DNA of 64,000 nt from Atherix ibis (GCA_958298945.1 CATQJD010000111.1:1178001-1242000); one strand, 5' to 3'. Positions 1 to 14,234 are shown, counted from the first letter of the stretch. Numbers and translations: made by a program. The notes: generated by a model from the sequence alone, not told the origin.

Positions 1-494
1 GCATGTTTAAGAGGAATATGAAGTTGTATGTTTAAGAGGAATATGAAGTAGTATGTTTAAGAGTAATATGAAGTAGTATGTTTAAGAGGAATATGAAGTA
101 GTATGTTTAAGAGGAATATGAAGTAGTATGTTTAAGAGGAATATGAAGTAGTATGTTTAAGAGGAATAAGAAGTAGTATACTAAAGAGGAATATGAAGTA
201 GTATATTTAAGAGGAATATGAAATAGTATGTTTTAGAGGAATATGAAGTAGTATATTTAAGAGGATATGAAGTATTATGCTTAAGAGGAATATGAAGTAG
301 TATGTTTAAGAGGAATATGAAGTAGTATGTTAAAGAGGAATATGAAGTACTATGTTTAAGAGGAATATGAAGTAGTATGTTTAGGAGGAATATGAAGTAT
401 TTTTTTTAAGAGGAATATGAAGTAGTATATTTAAGAGGAATATGAAGTAGTATGTTTAAGAGGAATATGAAGTAGTATGTTTAAGAGGAATATG

Positions 495-3400
495 CAGTAG
501 TATATTTAAGAGTAATATGAAGTAGTATATTTAAGAGGAATATGAAGTAGTATGCTTAAGATGAATATGAAATAGTATATTTAAGAGGAATATGAAGTAG
601 TATATTTAAGAGGAATATGAAGTTGTATGTTTAAGAGGAATATGAAGTAGTACGTTTAAGAGGAATATGAAGTAGTATGTTTAAGAGGAATATGCAGCAG
701 TATATTTAAGAGGAATATGAAGTAGTATATTTAAGAGGAATATGAAGTAGTATGCTTAAGAGGAATATGAAGTAGTATAATTAAAAGGAATATGAAGTAG
801 TATGTTAAAGAGGAATATGAAGAAGTATGTTTAAGAGGAATATGAAGTAGTATGTTTAAGAGGAATATGAAGTAGTATGTTTAAGAGGAATATGAAGTGG
901 TATATTTAAGAGGAATATGAAGTAGAATATTTAAGAGGAATATGAAGTAGTATGTTTAAGAGGAATATGAAGTAGTATGTGTAAGGGGAATATGAAGTAG
1001 TATGTTTAAGACGAATATAAAGTAGTATGTTTAAGAGGAATATGAAGTAGTATGTTTAAGAGGAATATGAATTAGTATTTTTAAGAAGAATATGAAGTAG
1101 TATATTTAAAAGGAATATGGAGTAATATGTTCAAGAGGAATATGAAGTAGTATGTTTAAGAGGAATATTAAGTAGTATGTGTAAGGGGAATATGAAGTAG
1201 TATGTTTAAGAGGAATATGAAGTAGTATAATTAAGAGGAATATGAAGTAGTATGTTTAAGAGGAATATGAAGAAGTATGTTTAAGAGGAATATGAAGTAG
1301 TATGTTTAAGAGGAATATGAAGTAGTATGTTTAAGAGGAATATGAAGTGGTATATTTAAGAGGAATATGAAGTAGAATATTTAAGAGGAATATGAAGTAG
1401 TATGTTTAAGAGGAATATGAAGTAGTATGTGTAAGGGGAATATGAAGTAGTATATTTAAGAGGAATATGAAGTAGTATATTTAAGAGGAACATGAAGTAG
1501 TATGTTTAAGAGGAATATGAAGTAGTATGTTTAAGAGGAATATGAAGTAGTATGTTTAAGAAGAATATAAAGTAGTATGTTTAAGAGGAATATGAAGTAG
1601 TATGTTTAAGAGGAATATGAAGTAGTATGTTTAAGAGGAATATGAAGAAGTATGTTTAAGAGGAATATGAAGTAGTATGTTTAAGAGGAATATGAAGTAG
1701 TATGTTTAAGAGGAATATGAAGTGGTATATTTAAGAGGAATATGAAGTAGAATATTTAAGAGGAATATGAAGTAGTATATATAAGAGGAACATGAAGTAG
1801 TATGTTTAAGAGGAATATGAAGTAGTATGTTTAAGAGGAATATGAAGTAGTATGTTTAAGAAGAATATAAAGTAGTATGTTTAAGAGGAATATGAAGTAG
1901 TATGTTTAAGAGGAATATGAAGTAGTATTTTTAAGAAGAATATGAAGTAGTATATTTAAGAGGAATATGAAGTAGTATGTTTAAGAGGAATATGAAGTAG
2001 TATGTTTAAGAGGAATAAGAAGTAGTATGTGTAAGGGGAATATGAAGTAGTATGTTTAAGAGGAATATGAAGTAGTATATATAAGAGGAACATGAAGTAG
2101 TATGTTTTAGAGGAATATGAAGTAGTATGTTTAAGAGGAATATGAAGTACTATGTTTAAGAGGAATATGAAGTAGTATGCTTAAGAGGAATATGAAGTTG
2201 TATATTTAAGAAGAATATGAATTAGTATATTTAAGAGGAATATGAAGTAGTATGTTTAAGAGGAATATGAAGTAGTATGTTTAAGAGGCATATGCAGCAG
2301 TATATTTAAGAGGAATATGAAGTAGTATATTTAAGAGGAATATAAAGTAGTATGTTTAAGAGGAATTTGAAATAGAATGTTTAAGAGTAATATGAAGTAG
2401 TATATTTAAGAGAAATATGAAGTAGTATGTTTAAGAGGAATAGTATGTTTAAGAGGAATATGAAGTAGTATGTTTAAGAGGAATATTAAGTAGTATGTTT
2501 AAGAGGAATATGAAGTAGTATATTTAAGAGGAATATGAAGTAGTATATTAAAGGGAAATATGAAGTAGTATGTTTAAGAGGAATATGAAGTAGTATGTTT
2601 AAGAGGAATATGAAGTAGTATGTTTAAGAGGAATATGAAGTAGTATGTTTAAGAGGAATATTAAGTACCATGTTTAAGAGGAATATGAAGTAGTATATTT
2701 AAAAGGAATATGATGTAGTATGCTTAAGAGGAATATGAAGTAGTATGCTTAAGAGGAATATGAAGTAGTATATTTAAGAGGAATATGAAGTAGTATATTT
2801 AAGAGGAATATGAAGTTGTATGTTTAAGAGGAATATGAAGTAGTATGTTAAAGAGGAATATGCAGTAGTACATTTAAGAGGAATATGATGTAGTATATTT
2901 AAGATGAATATGAAGTAGTATGTTTAAGAAGAATATGAAGTAGTATGTTTAAGAGGAATATGAAGTAGTATGTTTACGAGGAATATGAAGTAGTATGTTT
3001 AAGAGGAATATGAAGTTATAAGTTTAAGAGGAAAATGAAGTAGTCAGTTTAAGAGGAATGTGAAGTAGTATATTTAAGAGGAATATGAAGTAGTATATTC
3101 AAGAGGAATATGTAGTAGTATGTTTAAGAAGAATATGAAGTAGTATATTTAAGAGGAATATGAAGTAGTATGTTTAAGAAGAATATGAAGTAGTATATTT
3201 AAGAAGAATATGAAGTAGTATGTTTAAGAGGAATATGAAGTAGTATGTTTAAGAGGAAAATGAAGTACTATGTTTAAGAGGAATATGAAGTAGTATGTTT
3301 AAAAAGAATATGAAGTAGTATGTTTTAGAGTAATATGAAGTGGTATGCTTAAGATGAATATGAAGTAGTATGTTTAAAATGAATATGAAGAAGTATATTT

Positions 3401-3920
3401 AAGAGCAATATGAAGTAGTATGTTTAAGAGGAATATGAGGTAGTATGTTTAAGAGGAATATGAAGTAGTATGATTAAGAGGAATATGAAGTAGTATGTTT
3501 AAGAGGAATATGAAGTAATATTTTTAAGAGGAATATGAAGTAGTATGTTTAAGAGGAATATGGAGAAGTATGGTTAAGAGGAATATGAAGTAGTATGTTT
3601 AAGAGGAATATGAAGTAGTATGCTAAAGAGGAATATGAAGTAGTATATTTAAGAGGAATATGAAGTAGTATATTTAAGAGGAATATGAAGTAGTATATTT
3701 AAGAGGAATATGAAGTAGTATGTTAAAGAGGAATATGAAGTAGTATACTTAAGAGGAATATGAAGTAGTATGCTTAAGATGAATATGAAGTAGTATGTTT
3801 AAGAGCAATATGAAGTAGTACGTTTAAGAGGAATATGAAGTAGTATGTTTAAGAGGAATATGAAATAGAATGTTTAAGAGGAATATGAAGTAGTATATTT
3901 AAGAGGAATATGAAGTAGTA
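495..3920 (+). repeat. 3.5-kb tandem satellite duplication, copy 1
   Basis: A run of variant units here recurs at a constant offset of 3518 bp. Checked markers and their partners are agtaatatga 511/4029, gtaaggggaa 981/4499, ttaagaggca 2281/5799, the short unit 2431/5949, tagtcagttt 3041/6559, tggttaagag 3571/7089 and tgaaatagaa 3861/7379. No indel separates the copies, since the offset never changes. The boundaries are where the flanks diverge: tatgcag versus tatgaag on the left, and about 3921 versus 7439 on the right. The offset is not a multiple of 25 because the copies contain off-length units. It is either a recent unequal-exchange product or an assembly duplication. Confidence 0.9.
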
Positions 3921-4012
3921 TGTTTAAGAAGAATATGAAGTAGTATATTTAAGAGGAATATGAAGTAGTATATTTAAGAGGAATATGAAGTAGTATATTT
4001 AAGAGGAATATG

Positions 4013-7000
4013 AAGTAGTATATTTAAGAGTAATATGAAGTAGTATATTTAAGAGGAATATGAAGTAGTATGCTTAAGATGAATATGAAATAGTATATTT
4101 AAGAGGAATATGAAGTAGTATATTTAAGAGGAATATGAAGTTGTATGTTTAAGAGGAATATGAAGTAGTACGTTTAAGAGGAATATGAAGTAGTATGTTT
4201 AAGAGGAATATGCAGCAGTATATTTAAGAGGAATATGAAGTAGTATATTTAAGAGGAATATGAAGTAGTATGCTTAAGAGGAATATGAAGTAGTATAATT
4301 AAAAGGAATATGAAGTAGTATGTTAAAGAGGAATATGAAGAAGTATGTTTAAGAGGAATATGAAGTAGTATGTTTAAGAGGAATATGAAGTAGTATGTTT
4401 AAGAGGAATATGAAGTGGTATATTTAAGAGGAATATGAAGTAGAATATTTAAGAGGAATATGAAGTAGTATGTTTAAGAGGAATATGAAGTAGTATGTGT
4501 AAGGGGAATATGAAGTAGTATGTTTAAGACGAATATAAAGTAGTATGTTTAAGAGGAATATGAAGTAGTATGTTTAAGAGGAATATGAATTAGTATTTTT
4601 AAGAAGAATATGAAGTAGTATATTTAAAAGGAATATGGAGTAATATGTTCAAGAGGAATATGAAGTAGTATGTTTAAGAGGAATATTAAGTAGTATGTGT
4701 AAGGGGAATATGAAGTAGTATGTTTAAGAGGAATATGAAGTAGTATAATTAAGAGGAATATGAAGTAGTATGTTTAAGAGGAATATGAAGAAGTATGTTT
4801 AAGAGGAATATGAAGTAGTATGTTTAAGAGGAATATGAAGTAGTATGTTTAAGAGGAATATGAAGTGGTATATTTAAGAGGAATATGAAGTAGAATATTT
4901 AAGAGGAATATGAAGTAGTATGTTTAAGAGGAATATGAAGTAGTATGTGTAAGGGGAATATGAAGTAGTATATTTAAGAGGAATATGAAGTAGTATATTT
5001 AAGAGGAACATGAAGTAGTATGTTTAAGAGGAATATGAAGTAGTATGTTTAAGAGGAATATGAAGTAGTATGTTTAAGAAGAATATAAAGTAGTATGTTT
5101 AAGAGGAATATGAAGTAGTATGTTTAAGAGGAATATGAAGTAGTATGTTTAAGAGGAATATGAAGAAGTATGTTTAAGAGGAATATGAAGTAGTATGTTT
5201 AAGAGGAATATGAAGTAGTATGTTTAAGAGGAATATGAAGTGGTATATTTAAGAGGAATATGAAGTAGAATATTTAAGAGGAATATGAAGTAGTATATAT
5301 AAGAGGAACATGAAGTAGTATGTTTAAGAGGAATATGAAGTAGTATGTTTAAGAGGAATATGAAGTAGTATGTTTAAGAAGAATATAAAGTAGTATGTTT
5401 AAGAGGAATATGAAGTAGTATGTTTAAGAGGAATATGAAGTAGTATTTTTAAGAAGAATATGAAGTAGTATATTTAAGAGGAATATGAAGTAGTATGTTT
5501 AAGAGGAATATGAAGTAGTATGTTTAAGAGGAATAAGAAGTAGTATGTGTAAGGGGAATATGAAGTAGTATGTTTAAGAGGAATATGAAGTAGTATATAT
5601 AAGAGGAACATGAAGTAGTATGTTTTAGAGGAATATGAAGTAGTATGTTTAAGAGGAATATGAAGTACTATGTTTAAGAGGAATATGAAGTAGTATGCTT
5701 AAGAGGAATATGAAGTTGTATATTTAAGAAGAATATGAATTAGTATATTTAAGAGGAATATGAAGTAGTATGTTTAAGAGGAATATGAAGTAGTATGTTT
5801 AAGAGGCATATGCAGCAGTATATTTAAGAGGAATATGAAGTAGTATATTTAAGAGGAATATAAAGTAGTATGTTTAAGAGGAATTTGAAATAGAATGTTT
5901 AAGAGTAATATGAAGTAGTATATTTAAGAGAAATATGAAGTAGTATGTTTAAGAGGAATAGTATGTTTAAGAGGAATATGAAGTAGTATGTTTAAGAGGA
6001 ATATTAAGTAGTATGTTTAAGAGGAATATGAAGTAGTATATTTAAGAGGAATATGAAGTAGTATATTAAAGGGAAATATGAAGTAGTATGTTTAAGAGGA
6101 ATATGAAGTAGTATGTTTAAGAGGAATATGAAGTAGTATGTTTAAGAGGAATATGAAGTAGTATGTTTAAGAGGAATATTAAGTACCATGTTTAAGAGGA
6201 ATATGAAGTAGTATATTTAAAAGGAATATGATGTAGTATGCTTAAGAGGAATATGAAGTAGTATGCTTAAGAGGAATATGAAGTAGTATATTTAAGAGGA
6301 ATATGAAGTAGTATATTTAAGAGGAATATGAAGTTGTATGTTTAAGAGGAATATGAAGTAGTATGTTAAAGAGGAATATGCAGTAGTACATTTAAGAGGA
6401 ATATGATGTAGTATATTTAAGATGAATATGAAGTAGTATGTTTAAGAAGAATATGAAGTAGTATGTTTAAGAGGAATATGAAGTAGTATGTTTACGAGGA
6501 ATATGAAGTAGTATGTTTAAGAGGAATATGAAGTTATAAGTTTAAGAGGAAAATGAAGTAGTCAGTTTAAGAGGAATGTGAAGTAGTATATTTAAGAGGA
6601 ATATGAAGTAGTATATTCAAGAGGAATATGTAGTAGTATGTTTAAGAAGAATATGAAGTAGTATATTTAAGAGGAATATGAAGTAGTATGTTTAAGAAGA
6701 ATATGAAGTAGTATATTTAAGAAGAATATGAAGTAGTATGTTTAAGAGGAATATGAAGTAGTATGTTTAAGAGGAAAATGAAGTACTATGTTTAAGAGGA
6801 ATATGAAGTAGTATGTTTAAAAAGAATATGAAGTAGTATGTTTTAGAGTAATATGAAGTGGTATGCTTAAGATGAATATGAAGTAGTATGTTTAAAATGA
6901 ATATGAAGAAGTATATTTAAGAGCAATATGAAGTAGTATGTTTAAGAGGAATATGAGGTAGTATGTTTAAGAGGAATATGAAGTAGTATGATTAAGAGGA

Positions 7001-7438
7001 ATATGAAGTAGTATGTTTAAGAGGAATATGAAGTAATATTTTTAAGAGGAATATGAAGTAGTATGTTTAAGAGGAATATGGAGAAGTATGGTTAAGAGGA
7101 ATATGAAGTAGTATGTTTAAGAGGAATATGAAGTAGTATGCTAAAGAGGAATATGAAGTAGTATATTTAAGAGGAATATGAAGTAGTATATTTAAGAGGA
7201 ATATGAAGTAGTATATTTAAGAGGAATATGAAGTAGTATGTTAAAGAGGAATATGAAGTAGTATACTTAAGAGGAATATGAAGTAGTATGCTTAAGATGA
7301 ATATGAAGTAGTATGTTTAAGAGCAATATGAAGTAGTACGTTTAAGAGGAATATGAAGTAGTATGTTTAAGAGGAATATGAAATAGAATGTTTAAGAGGA
7401 ATATGAAGTAGTATATTTAAGAGGAATATGAAGTAGTA
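4013..7438 (+). repeat. 3.5-kb tandem satellite duplication, copy 2
   Basis: This is the second copy of the segment at 495-3920, 3518 bp downstream. It carries the same ordered set of rare variant units, including the truncated unit at 5949 and the tagtcagttt unit at 6559. About 90 bp of ordinary satellite separates the copies. Identity appears near-complete by eye along the markers checked; base-by-base identity was not computed. Confidence 0.9.
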
Positions 7439-10400
7439 TATTTAAGAGGAATATGAAGTAGTATGTTTAATAAGAAGTTGAAGTAGTATGTTTAAGAGGA
7501 ATATGAAGTAGTATGTTTAAGAGGAATATGAAGTAGTATGTTTAAGAGAAATATGAAGTAGTATGTTTAAGAGGAATATGAAGTAGCATGTTTAAGAGGA
7601 ATATGAAGTTGTATGTTTAAGAGGAATATGAAGTAGTATGTTTAAGAGTAATATAAAGTAGTATGTTTAAGAGGAATATGAAGTAGTATGTTTAAGAGGA
7701 ATATGAAGTAGTATGTTTAAGAGGAATATGAAGTTGTATGTTTAAGAGGAATAAGAAGTAGTATACTAAAGAGGAATATGAAGTAGTATATTTAAGAGGA
7801 ATATGAAATAGTATGTTTAAGAGGAATATGAAGTAGTATATTTAAGAGGATATGAAGTATTATGCTTAAGAGGAATATGAAGTAGTATGTTTAAGAGGAA
7901 TATGAAGTAGTATGTTGAAGAGGAATATGAAGTACTATGTTTAAGAGGAATATGAAGTAGTATGTTTAAGAGGAATATGAAGTATTTTATTTAAGAGGAA
8001 TATGAAGTAGTATATTTAAGAGGAATATGAAGTAGTATGTTTAAGAGGAATATGAAGTAGCATGTTTAAGAGGACTATGCAGCAGTATATTTAAGAGGAA
8101 TATGAAGTAGTATATTTAAGAGGAATATGAAGTAGTATGCTTAAGAGGAATATGAAATAGTATATTTAAGAGGAATATGAAGTAGTATATTTAAGAGGAA
8201 TATGAAGTTATATGTTTAAGAGGAATATGAAGTAGTATGTTTAAGAGGAATATGAAGTAGTATGTTTAAGAGGAATATGCAGCAATATATTTAAGAGGAA
8301 TATGAAGTAGTATATTTAAGAGGAATATGAAGTAGTATGCTTAAGAGGAATATGAAGTAGTATAATTAAGAGGAATATGAAGTAGTATGTTTAAGATGAA
8401 TATGAAGAAGTATGTTTAAGAGGAATATGAAGTAGTATGTTTAAGAGGAATATGAAGTAGTATGTTTAAGAGGAATATGAAGTGGTATATTTAAGAGGAA
8501 TATGAAGTAGAATATTTAAGAGGAATATGAAGTAGTATGTTTAAGAGGAATATGAAGTAATATTTTTAAGAGGAATATGAAGTAGTATGTTTAAGAGGAA
8601 TATGGAGAAGTATGGTTAAGAGGAATATGAAGTAGTATGTTTAAGAGGAATATGAAGTAGTATGCTAAAGAGGAATATGAAGTAGTATATTTAAGAGCAA
8701 TATGAAGTAGTATATTTAAGAGGAATATGAAGTAGTATATTTAAGAGGAATATGAAGTAATATGTTAAAGAGGAATATGAAGTAGTATACTTAAGAGGAA
8801 TATAAAGTAGTATGCTTAAGATGAATATGAAGTAGTATGTTTAAGAGCAATATGAAGTAGTACGTTTAAGAGGAATATGAAGTAGTATGTTTAAGAGGAA
8901 TATGAAATAGAATGTTTAAGAGGAATATGAAGTAGTATAATTAAGAGGAATATGAAGTAGTATATTTAAGAGGAATATGAAGTAGTATGTTTAATAAGAA
9001 TTTGAAGTAGTATGTTTAAGAGGAATATGAAGTAGTATGTTTAAGAGGAATATGAAGTAGTATGTTTAAGAGAAATATGAAGTAGTATGTTTAAGAGGAA
9101 TATGAAGTAGCATGTTTAAGAGGAATAAGAAGTAGTATACTAAAGAGGAATATGAAGTAGTATATTTAAGAGGAATATGAAATAGTATGTTTAAGAGGAA
9201 TATGAAGTAGTATATTTAAGAGGATATGAAGTATTATGCTTAAGAGGAATATGAAGTAGTATGTTTAAGAGGAATATGAAGTAGTATGTTGTAGAGGAAT
9301 ATGAAGTACTATGTTTAAGAGGAATATGAAGTAGTATGTTTAAGAGGAATATGAAGTATTTTATTTAAGAGGAATATGAAGTAGTATATTTAAGAGGAAT
9401 ATGAAGTAGTATGTTTAAGAGGAATATGAAGTAGTATGTTTAAGAGGACTATGCAGCAGTATATTTAAGAGGAATATGAAGTAGTATATTTAAGTGGAAT
9501 ATGAAGTAGTATGCTTAAGAGGAATATGAAATAGTATATTTAAGAGGAATATGAAGTAGTATATTTAAGAGGAATATGAAGTTGTTTGTTTAAGAGGAAT
9601 ATGAAGTAGTATGTTTAAGAGGAATATGAAGTAGTATGTTTAAGAGGAATATGAAGTAGTATGTTTAAGAGGAATATGAAGTAGTATGTTTAAGAGGAAT
9701 ATGAAGTGGTATATTTAAGAGGAATATGAAGTAGAATATTTAAGAGGAATATGAAGTAGTATGTTTAAGAGGAATATGAAGTAGTATGTGTAAGGGGAAT
9801 ATGGAGTAGTATGTTTAAGAGGAAAATAAGTAGTATGTTTAAGAGGAATATGAAGTAGTATGTTTAAGAGGAAAATGAAGTAGTATGTTTTAGAGTAAGA
9901 TGAAGTGGTATGTTTAAGAGGAATATGAAGTAGTATGTTTAAAAGGAATATGAAGTAGTATATTTAAGAGCAATATGAAGTAGTATGTTTAAGAGGAATA
10001 TGAAGTAGTATGCTTAAGAGGAATATGAAGTAGTATGTTTAAGAGGAATATGAAGTAGTATTTTTAAGAGGAATATGAAGTAATATGTTTAAGAGGAATA
10101 TGAAGTAGTATGTTTAAGAGGAATATGAAGTAGTATGTTTAAGAGGAATATGAAGTAGTATGTTTAAGAGGAATATGAAGTAGTATGTTGAAGAGGAATA
10201 TGAAGTTCTATGTTTAAGAGGAATATGAAGTAGTATGTTTAAGAGGAATATGAAGTAGCATGTTTAAGAGGAATATGAAGTTGTATGTTTAAGAGGAATA
10301 TGAAGTAGTATGTTTAAGTGTAATATGAAGTAGTATGTTTAAGAGGAATATGAAGTAGTATGTTTAAGAGGAATATGAAGTAGTATGTTTAAGACGAATA

Positions 10401-10560
10401 TGAAGTAGTATGTTTAAGAGGAATGAGAAGTAGTATACTAAAGAGGAATATGAAGTAGTATATTTAAGAGGAATAAGAAATAGTATGTTTAAGAGGAATA
10501 TGAAGTAGTATATTTAAGAGGATATGAAGTAACAATGCTTAAGAGGAATATGAAGTAGTA
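7027..10560 (+). repeat. Higher-order repeat block of about 1.3-1.5 kb period
   Basis: Marker units repeat at about 1.3-1.5 kb. The actaaagagg unit is at 7766, 9140 and 10438 (steps 1374 and 1298). The two-base-short gaggatatga unit is at 7846, 9220 and 10518 with the same steps. The tatgaagtaa unit is at 7027 and 8551, and the ttaataagaa unit near 7470 and 8994 (step 1524). The change of step from 1524 to 1374 equals six 25-bp units, so copies differ by whole-unit loss or gain. The same markers occur once more near the window start (181 and 261, offset 7585), so part of this block is also related to 1-490. Confidence 0.75.
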
Positions 10561-13500
10561 TGTTTAAGAGGAATATGAAGTAGTATGTTGAAGAGGAATA
10601 TGAAGTACTATGTTTAAGAGGAATATGAAGTAGTATGTTTAAGAGGATTATGAAGTATTTTATTTAAGAGGAATATGAAGTAGTATATTTAAGAGGAATA
10701 TGAAGTAGTATGTTTAAGTGGAATATGAAGTAGTATATTTAAGAGGAATATGCAGCAGTATATTTAAGAGGAATATGAAGTAGTATATTTAAGAGGAATA
10801 TGAAGTAGTATGCTTAAGAGGAATATGAAATAGTATATTTAAGAGGAATATGAAGTAGTATATTTAAGAGGAATATGAAGTTGTATGTTTAAGAGGAATA
10901 TGACGTAGTATGTTTAAGAGGAATATGAAGTAGTATGTTTAAGAGGAATATGCAGCAGTATATTTAAGAGGAATATGAAGTAGTATATTTAAGAGGAATA
11001 TGAAGTAGTATGCTTAAGAGGAATATGAAGTAGTATAATTAAGAGGAATATGAAGTAGTATGTTTAAGAGGAATATGAAGAAGTATGTTTAAGAGGAATA
11101 TGAAGTAGTATGTTTAAGAGGAATATGAAGTAGTATGTTTAAGAGGAATATGAAGTAGTATATTTAAGAGGAATATGAAGTATTATGTATAAGGGGAATA
11201 TGAAGTAGTATGTTTAAGAGGAAAATGAAGTAGTATGTTTAAGAGGAATATGAAGTAGTATGTTTAAGAGGATAATGAAGTAGTATGTTTTAGAGTAAGA
11301 TGAAGTGGTATGTTTAAGAGGAATATGAAGTAGTATGTTTAAAAGGAATATGAAATAGTATATTTAAGAGCAATATGAAGTAGTATGTTTTAGAGGAATA
11401 TGAAGTAGTATGCTTAAGAGGAATATGAAGTAGTATGTTTAAGGGGAATTTGAAGTAGGATGTTTAAGAGGAATATGAAGTAGTATGTTTAAGAGGAATA
11501 TGAAGTAGTATGTTTAAGAGGAATATGAAGTAGTATGTTGAAGAGGAATATGAAGTTCTATGTTTAATAGGAATATGAAATAGTATGTTTAAGAGGAATA
11601 TGAAGTAGTATATTTAAGAAGAATATGAAGTATTATGCTTAAGAGGTATATGAAGTAGTATGTTTAAGAGGAATATGAAGTAGTATGTTTAAGGGGAATT
11701 TGAAGTAGTATGCTTAAGAGGAATATGAAGTAGTATGTTTAAGAGGAATATGAAGTAGTATGTTTAAGAGGAATATGAAGTAGTATGTTTAAGAGGAATA
11801 TGAAGTAGCATGTTTAAGAGGAATATGAAGTTCTATGTTTAAGAGGAATATGAAATAGTATGTTTAAGAGGAATATGAAATAGTATATTTAAGAGGAATA
11901 TGAAGTATTATGCTTAAGAGGAATATGAAGTAGTATGTTTAAGAGGAATATGAAGTAGTATGTTGAAGAGGAAAATGAAGTAGTATGTTTAAGAGGAATA
12001 TGAAGTAGTACGTTTAAGAAGAATATGAAGTAGTATGTTTTAGAGTAATATGAAGTGGTACCTTTAAGAGGAATATGAAATAGTAGGTTTTAGAGGAATA
12101 TGAAGTAGTATATTTAAGAGGAATATGAAGTATTATGCTTAAGAGGAATATGAAGTAGTATGTTTGAGAGGAATATGAAGTAGTATGTTGAAGAGGAATA
12201 TGAAGTTCTATGTTTAAGAGGAATATGAAGTAGAATGTTTAAGAGGAATATGAAGTATTATATTTAAGAGAAATATGAAGTAGTATATTTAAGAGGAATA
12301 TGAAATAGTATGTTTAAGAGGAATATGAAATAGTATGTTTAAGATGAATTAGCAGCAGTATATTTAAGAGGAATATAAAGTGGTATATTTAAGAGGAATA
12401 TGAAGTAGTATGCTTAAGAGGAATATGAAATAGTATATTTAAGAGGAATATGAAGTAGTATATTTAAGAGGAATATGAAGTTGTATGTTTAAGAGGAATA
12501 TGAAGTAGTATGTTTAAGAGGAATATGAAGTAGTATGTTTAAGAGGAATATGAAGTAATATGTTTAAGAGGAATATGAAGTAGTATGTTTAAGAGGAATA
12601 TGAAGTAGTATGTTCAAGAGGAATATTAAGTAGTATGTTTAAGAGGATATGAAGTAATCTGTTTAAGAGGAATATGAAGTAGTATGTTTAAGAGGAATAT
12701 GAAGTAGTATGCTTAAGAGGAATATAACGTAGTATGCTTAAGAGGAATATGAAGTAGTATTTTTAAGAGGAATATGACGTAGTATATTTAAGAGGAATAT
12801 GAAGAAGTATGTTTAAGAGGAATATGAAGTAGTATGTTTAAGAGGAATATGCAGTAGTATATTTAAGAGGAATTTGAAGTAGTATATTTAAGATGAATAT
12901 GAAATAGTATGTTTAAGAAGAATATGAAGTACTATGTTTAAGAAGAATATGAAGTAGTATGTTTACGAGGAATATGAAGTAGTAGATTTAAGAGGAATGT
13001 GAAGTAGTATATTTAAGAGCAATATGAAGTGGTATATTCAAGAGGAATATGAAGTAATATGTTTAAGAGGAATATGAAGTAGTATATTTAAGAGGAATAT
13101 GAAGTAGTATGTTTAAGAGGAATATGAAGTAGTATGTATAAGAGTAATATGGAGTAGTATGTTTAAGAGGAATATAAAGTAGTGTGTTTAAGAGGAATAT
13201 GAAGTAGTATATTTAAGAGAAATATGATGTAGTATGTTTAAGAAAAATATGAAGTAGTATATTTAAGAGGAATATGAAGTAGTGTGCTTAAGAGGAATAT
13301 GAAGTAGTATGTTTAAGAGGAATATGAAGTAGTATGTTTAAGAGGAATATGAAGTAGTATGTTTAAGACGAATATGAAGTAGTATATTTAAGAGGAATAT
13401 GAAGTAGTATATTTAAGAGGAATATGAAGTAGTATGTTTAAGAAGAATATGAAGTAGTATGTTTAGGAGGAAAATGAAGTAGTATGTTTAAGAGGAATAT

Positions 13501-14232
13501 GAAGTAGTATGTTTAAAAGGAATATGAAGTAGTATGTTTTAGAGTAATATGAAGTGGTACGTTTAAGATGAATATGGAGTAGTATGTTTAAAAGGAATAT
13601 GAAGTCGTATATTTAAGAGCAATATGAAGGATTATGTTTAAGAGGAATATGAAGTAGTATGTTTAAGAGGAATATGAAGTAGTATGTTTAAAAGGAATAT
13701 AAGGTAGTATGTTTAAGAGGAATATAAAGTAATATGTTTAAGAGGAGTATGAAGTAGTATGTTTAAGAGGAATATGGAGTTGTGTGTTTAAGAGGAATAT
13801 GAAGTAGTATGTTTAAGAGGAATAAGTAGTAGTATATTTAAGAGGAATATGAAGTAGTATATTTAAGAGGAATATGAAATAGTATGTTTGAGAGGAATAT
13901 GAAGTAGTATATTTAAGAGGAATATGAAGTAGTATGTCTAAGAGGAATATGAAGTGGTATGGTTAAGAGGAATATGAAGAAGTATGTTTGAGAGGAATAT
14001 GAAATAGTATGTTAAAGAGGAATATGAAGTAGTATTTTTAAGAGGAATATGAAGTAGTATGTTTAAGAGGAATATGAAGTGGTATATTTAAGAGGAATAT
14101 GAAGTAGTATGTTTAAGAGGAATATGAAGTAGTATGCTTAAGAGGAATATGAAGTAGTATGTTTAAGAAAACTGTGAAGTAGTATGTTTAAGAGGAATAT
14201 AAAGTAGTATGTTTAAGAGGAATATGAAGTAG

Positions 14233-14234
14233 TA
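14233..14234. other. TA target-site duplication, left
   Basis: This is the TA immediately outside the left mariner terminus, matched by TA at 15347-15348. Tc1/mariner elements insert at TA and duplicate it. Every mariner is flanked by TA, so the pair cannot by itself prove that both flanks come from the same insertion event. Confidence 0.9.

Larger units (their letters stand above)
1..14232 (+). repeat. Left satellite array, 25-bp unit, purine-rich strand on +
   Basis: This is a continuous head-to-tail array of an AT-rich 25-bp unit. The core is ttaagaggaatatgaag, followed by tag and a variable tatgt or tatat. Division by length gives about 570 units. Most units differ from the consensus by 0-3 substitutions. 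Length variants are rare: a short unit at 2431-2450 (ttaagaggaatagtatg), its copy at 5949, and units lacking one or two bases (ggatatgaag near 263, 7848, 9222 and 10520). The consensus contains no CG. Each unit carries in-phase stops, and because 25 is not a multiple of 3 every reading frame closes within about 75 bp, which explains why no ORF is seen. The array starts before the window. Its last full units end at the mariner target TA. No gene, RNA gene or other element was seen in it. Confidence 0.98.

Noticed and set aside
370..400. Insect telomere repeat (ttagg)n
   Set aside because: ttagg appears only as a single-base variant of ttaag in isolated units; there is no 5-bp periodicity.
1..14232. 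CRISPR array (regular short repeats)
   Set aside because: The repeats abut directly with no unique spacers, diverge from unit to unit, and there are no cas genes. This is a tandem satellite.
1..14232. A seven-codon ATG-to-TAG reading frame in each unit on the purine strand
   Set aside because: Many units read ATG TTT AAG ... AAG TAG, but about half the variants change ATG to ATA, there is no sign of codon-level conservation, and such frames are expected by chance in a repeated motif.
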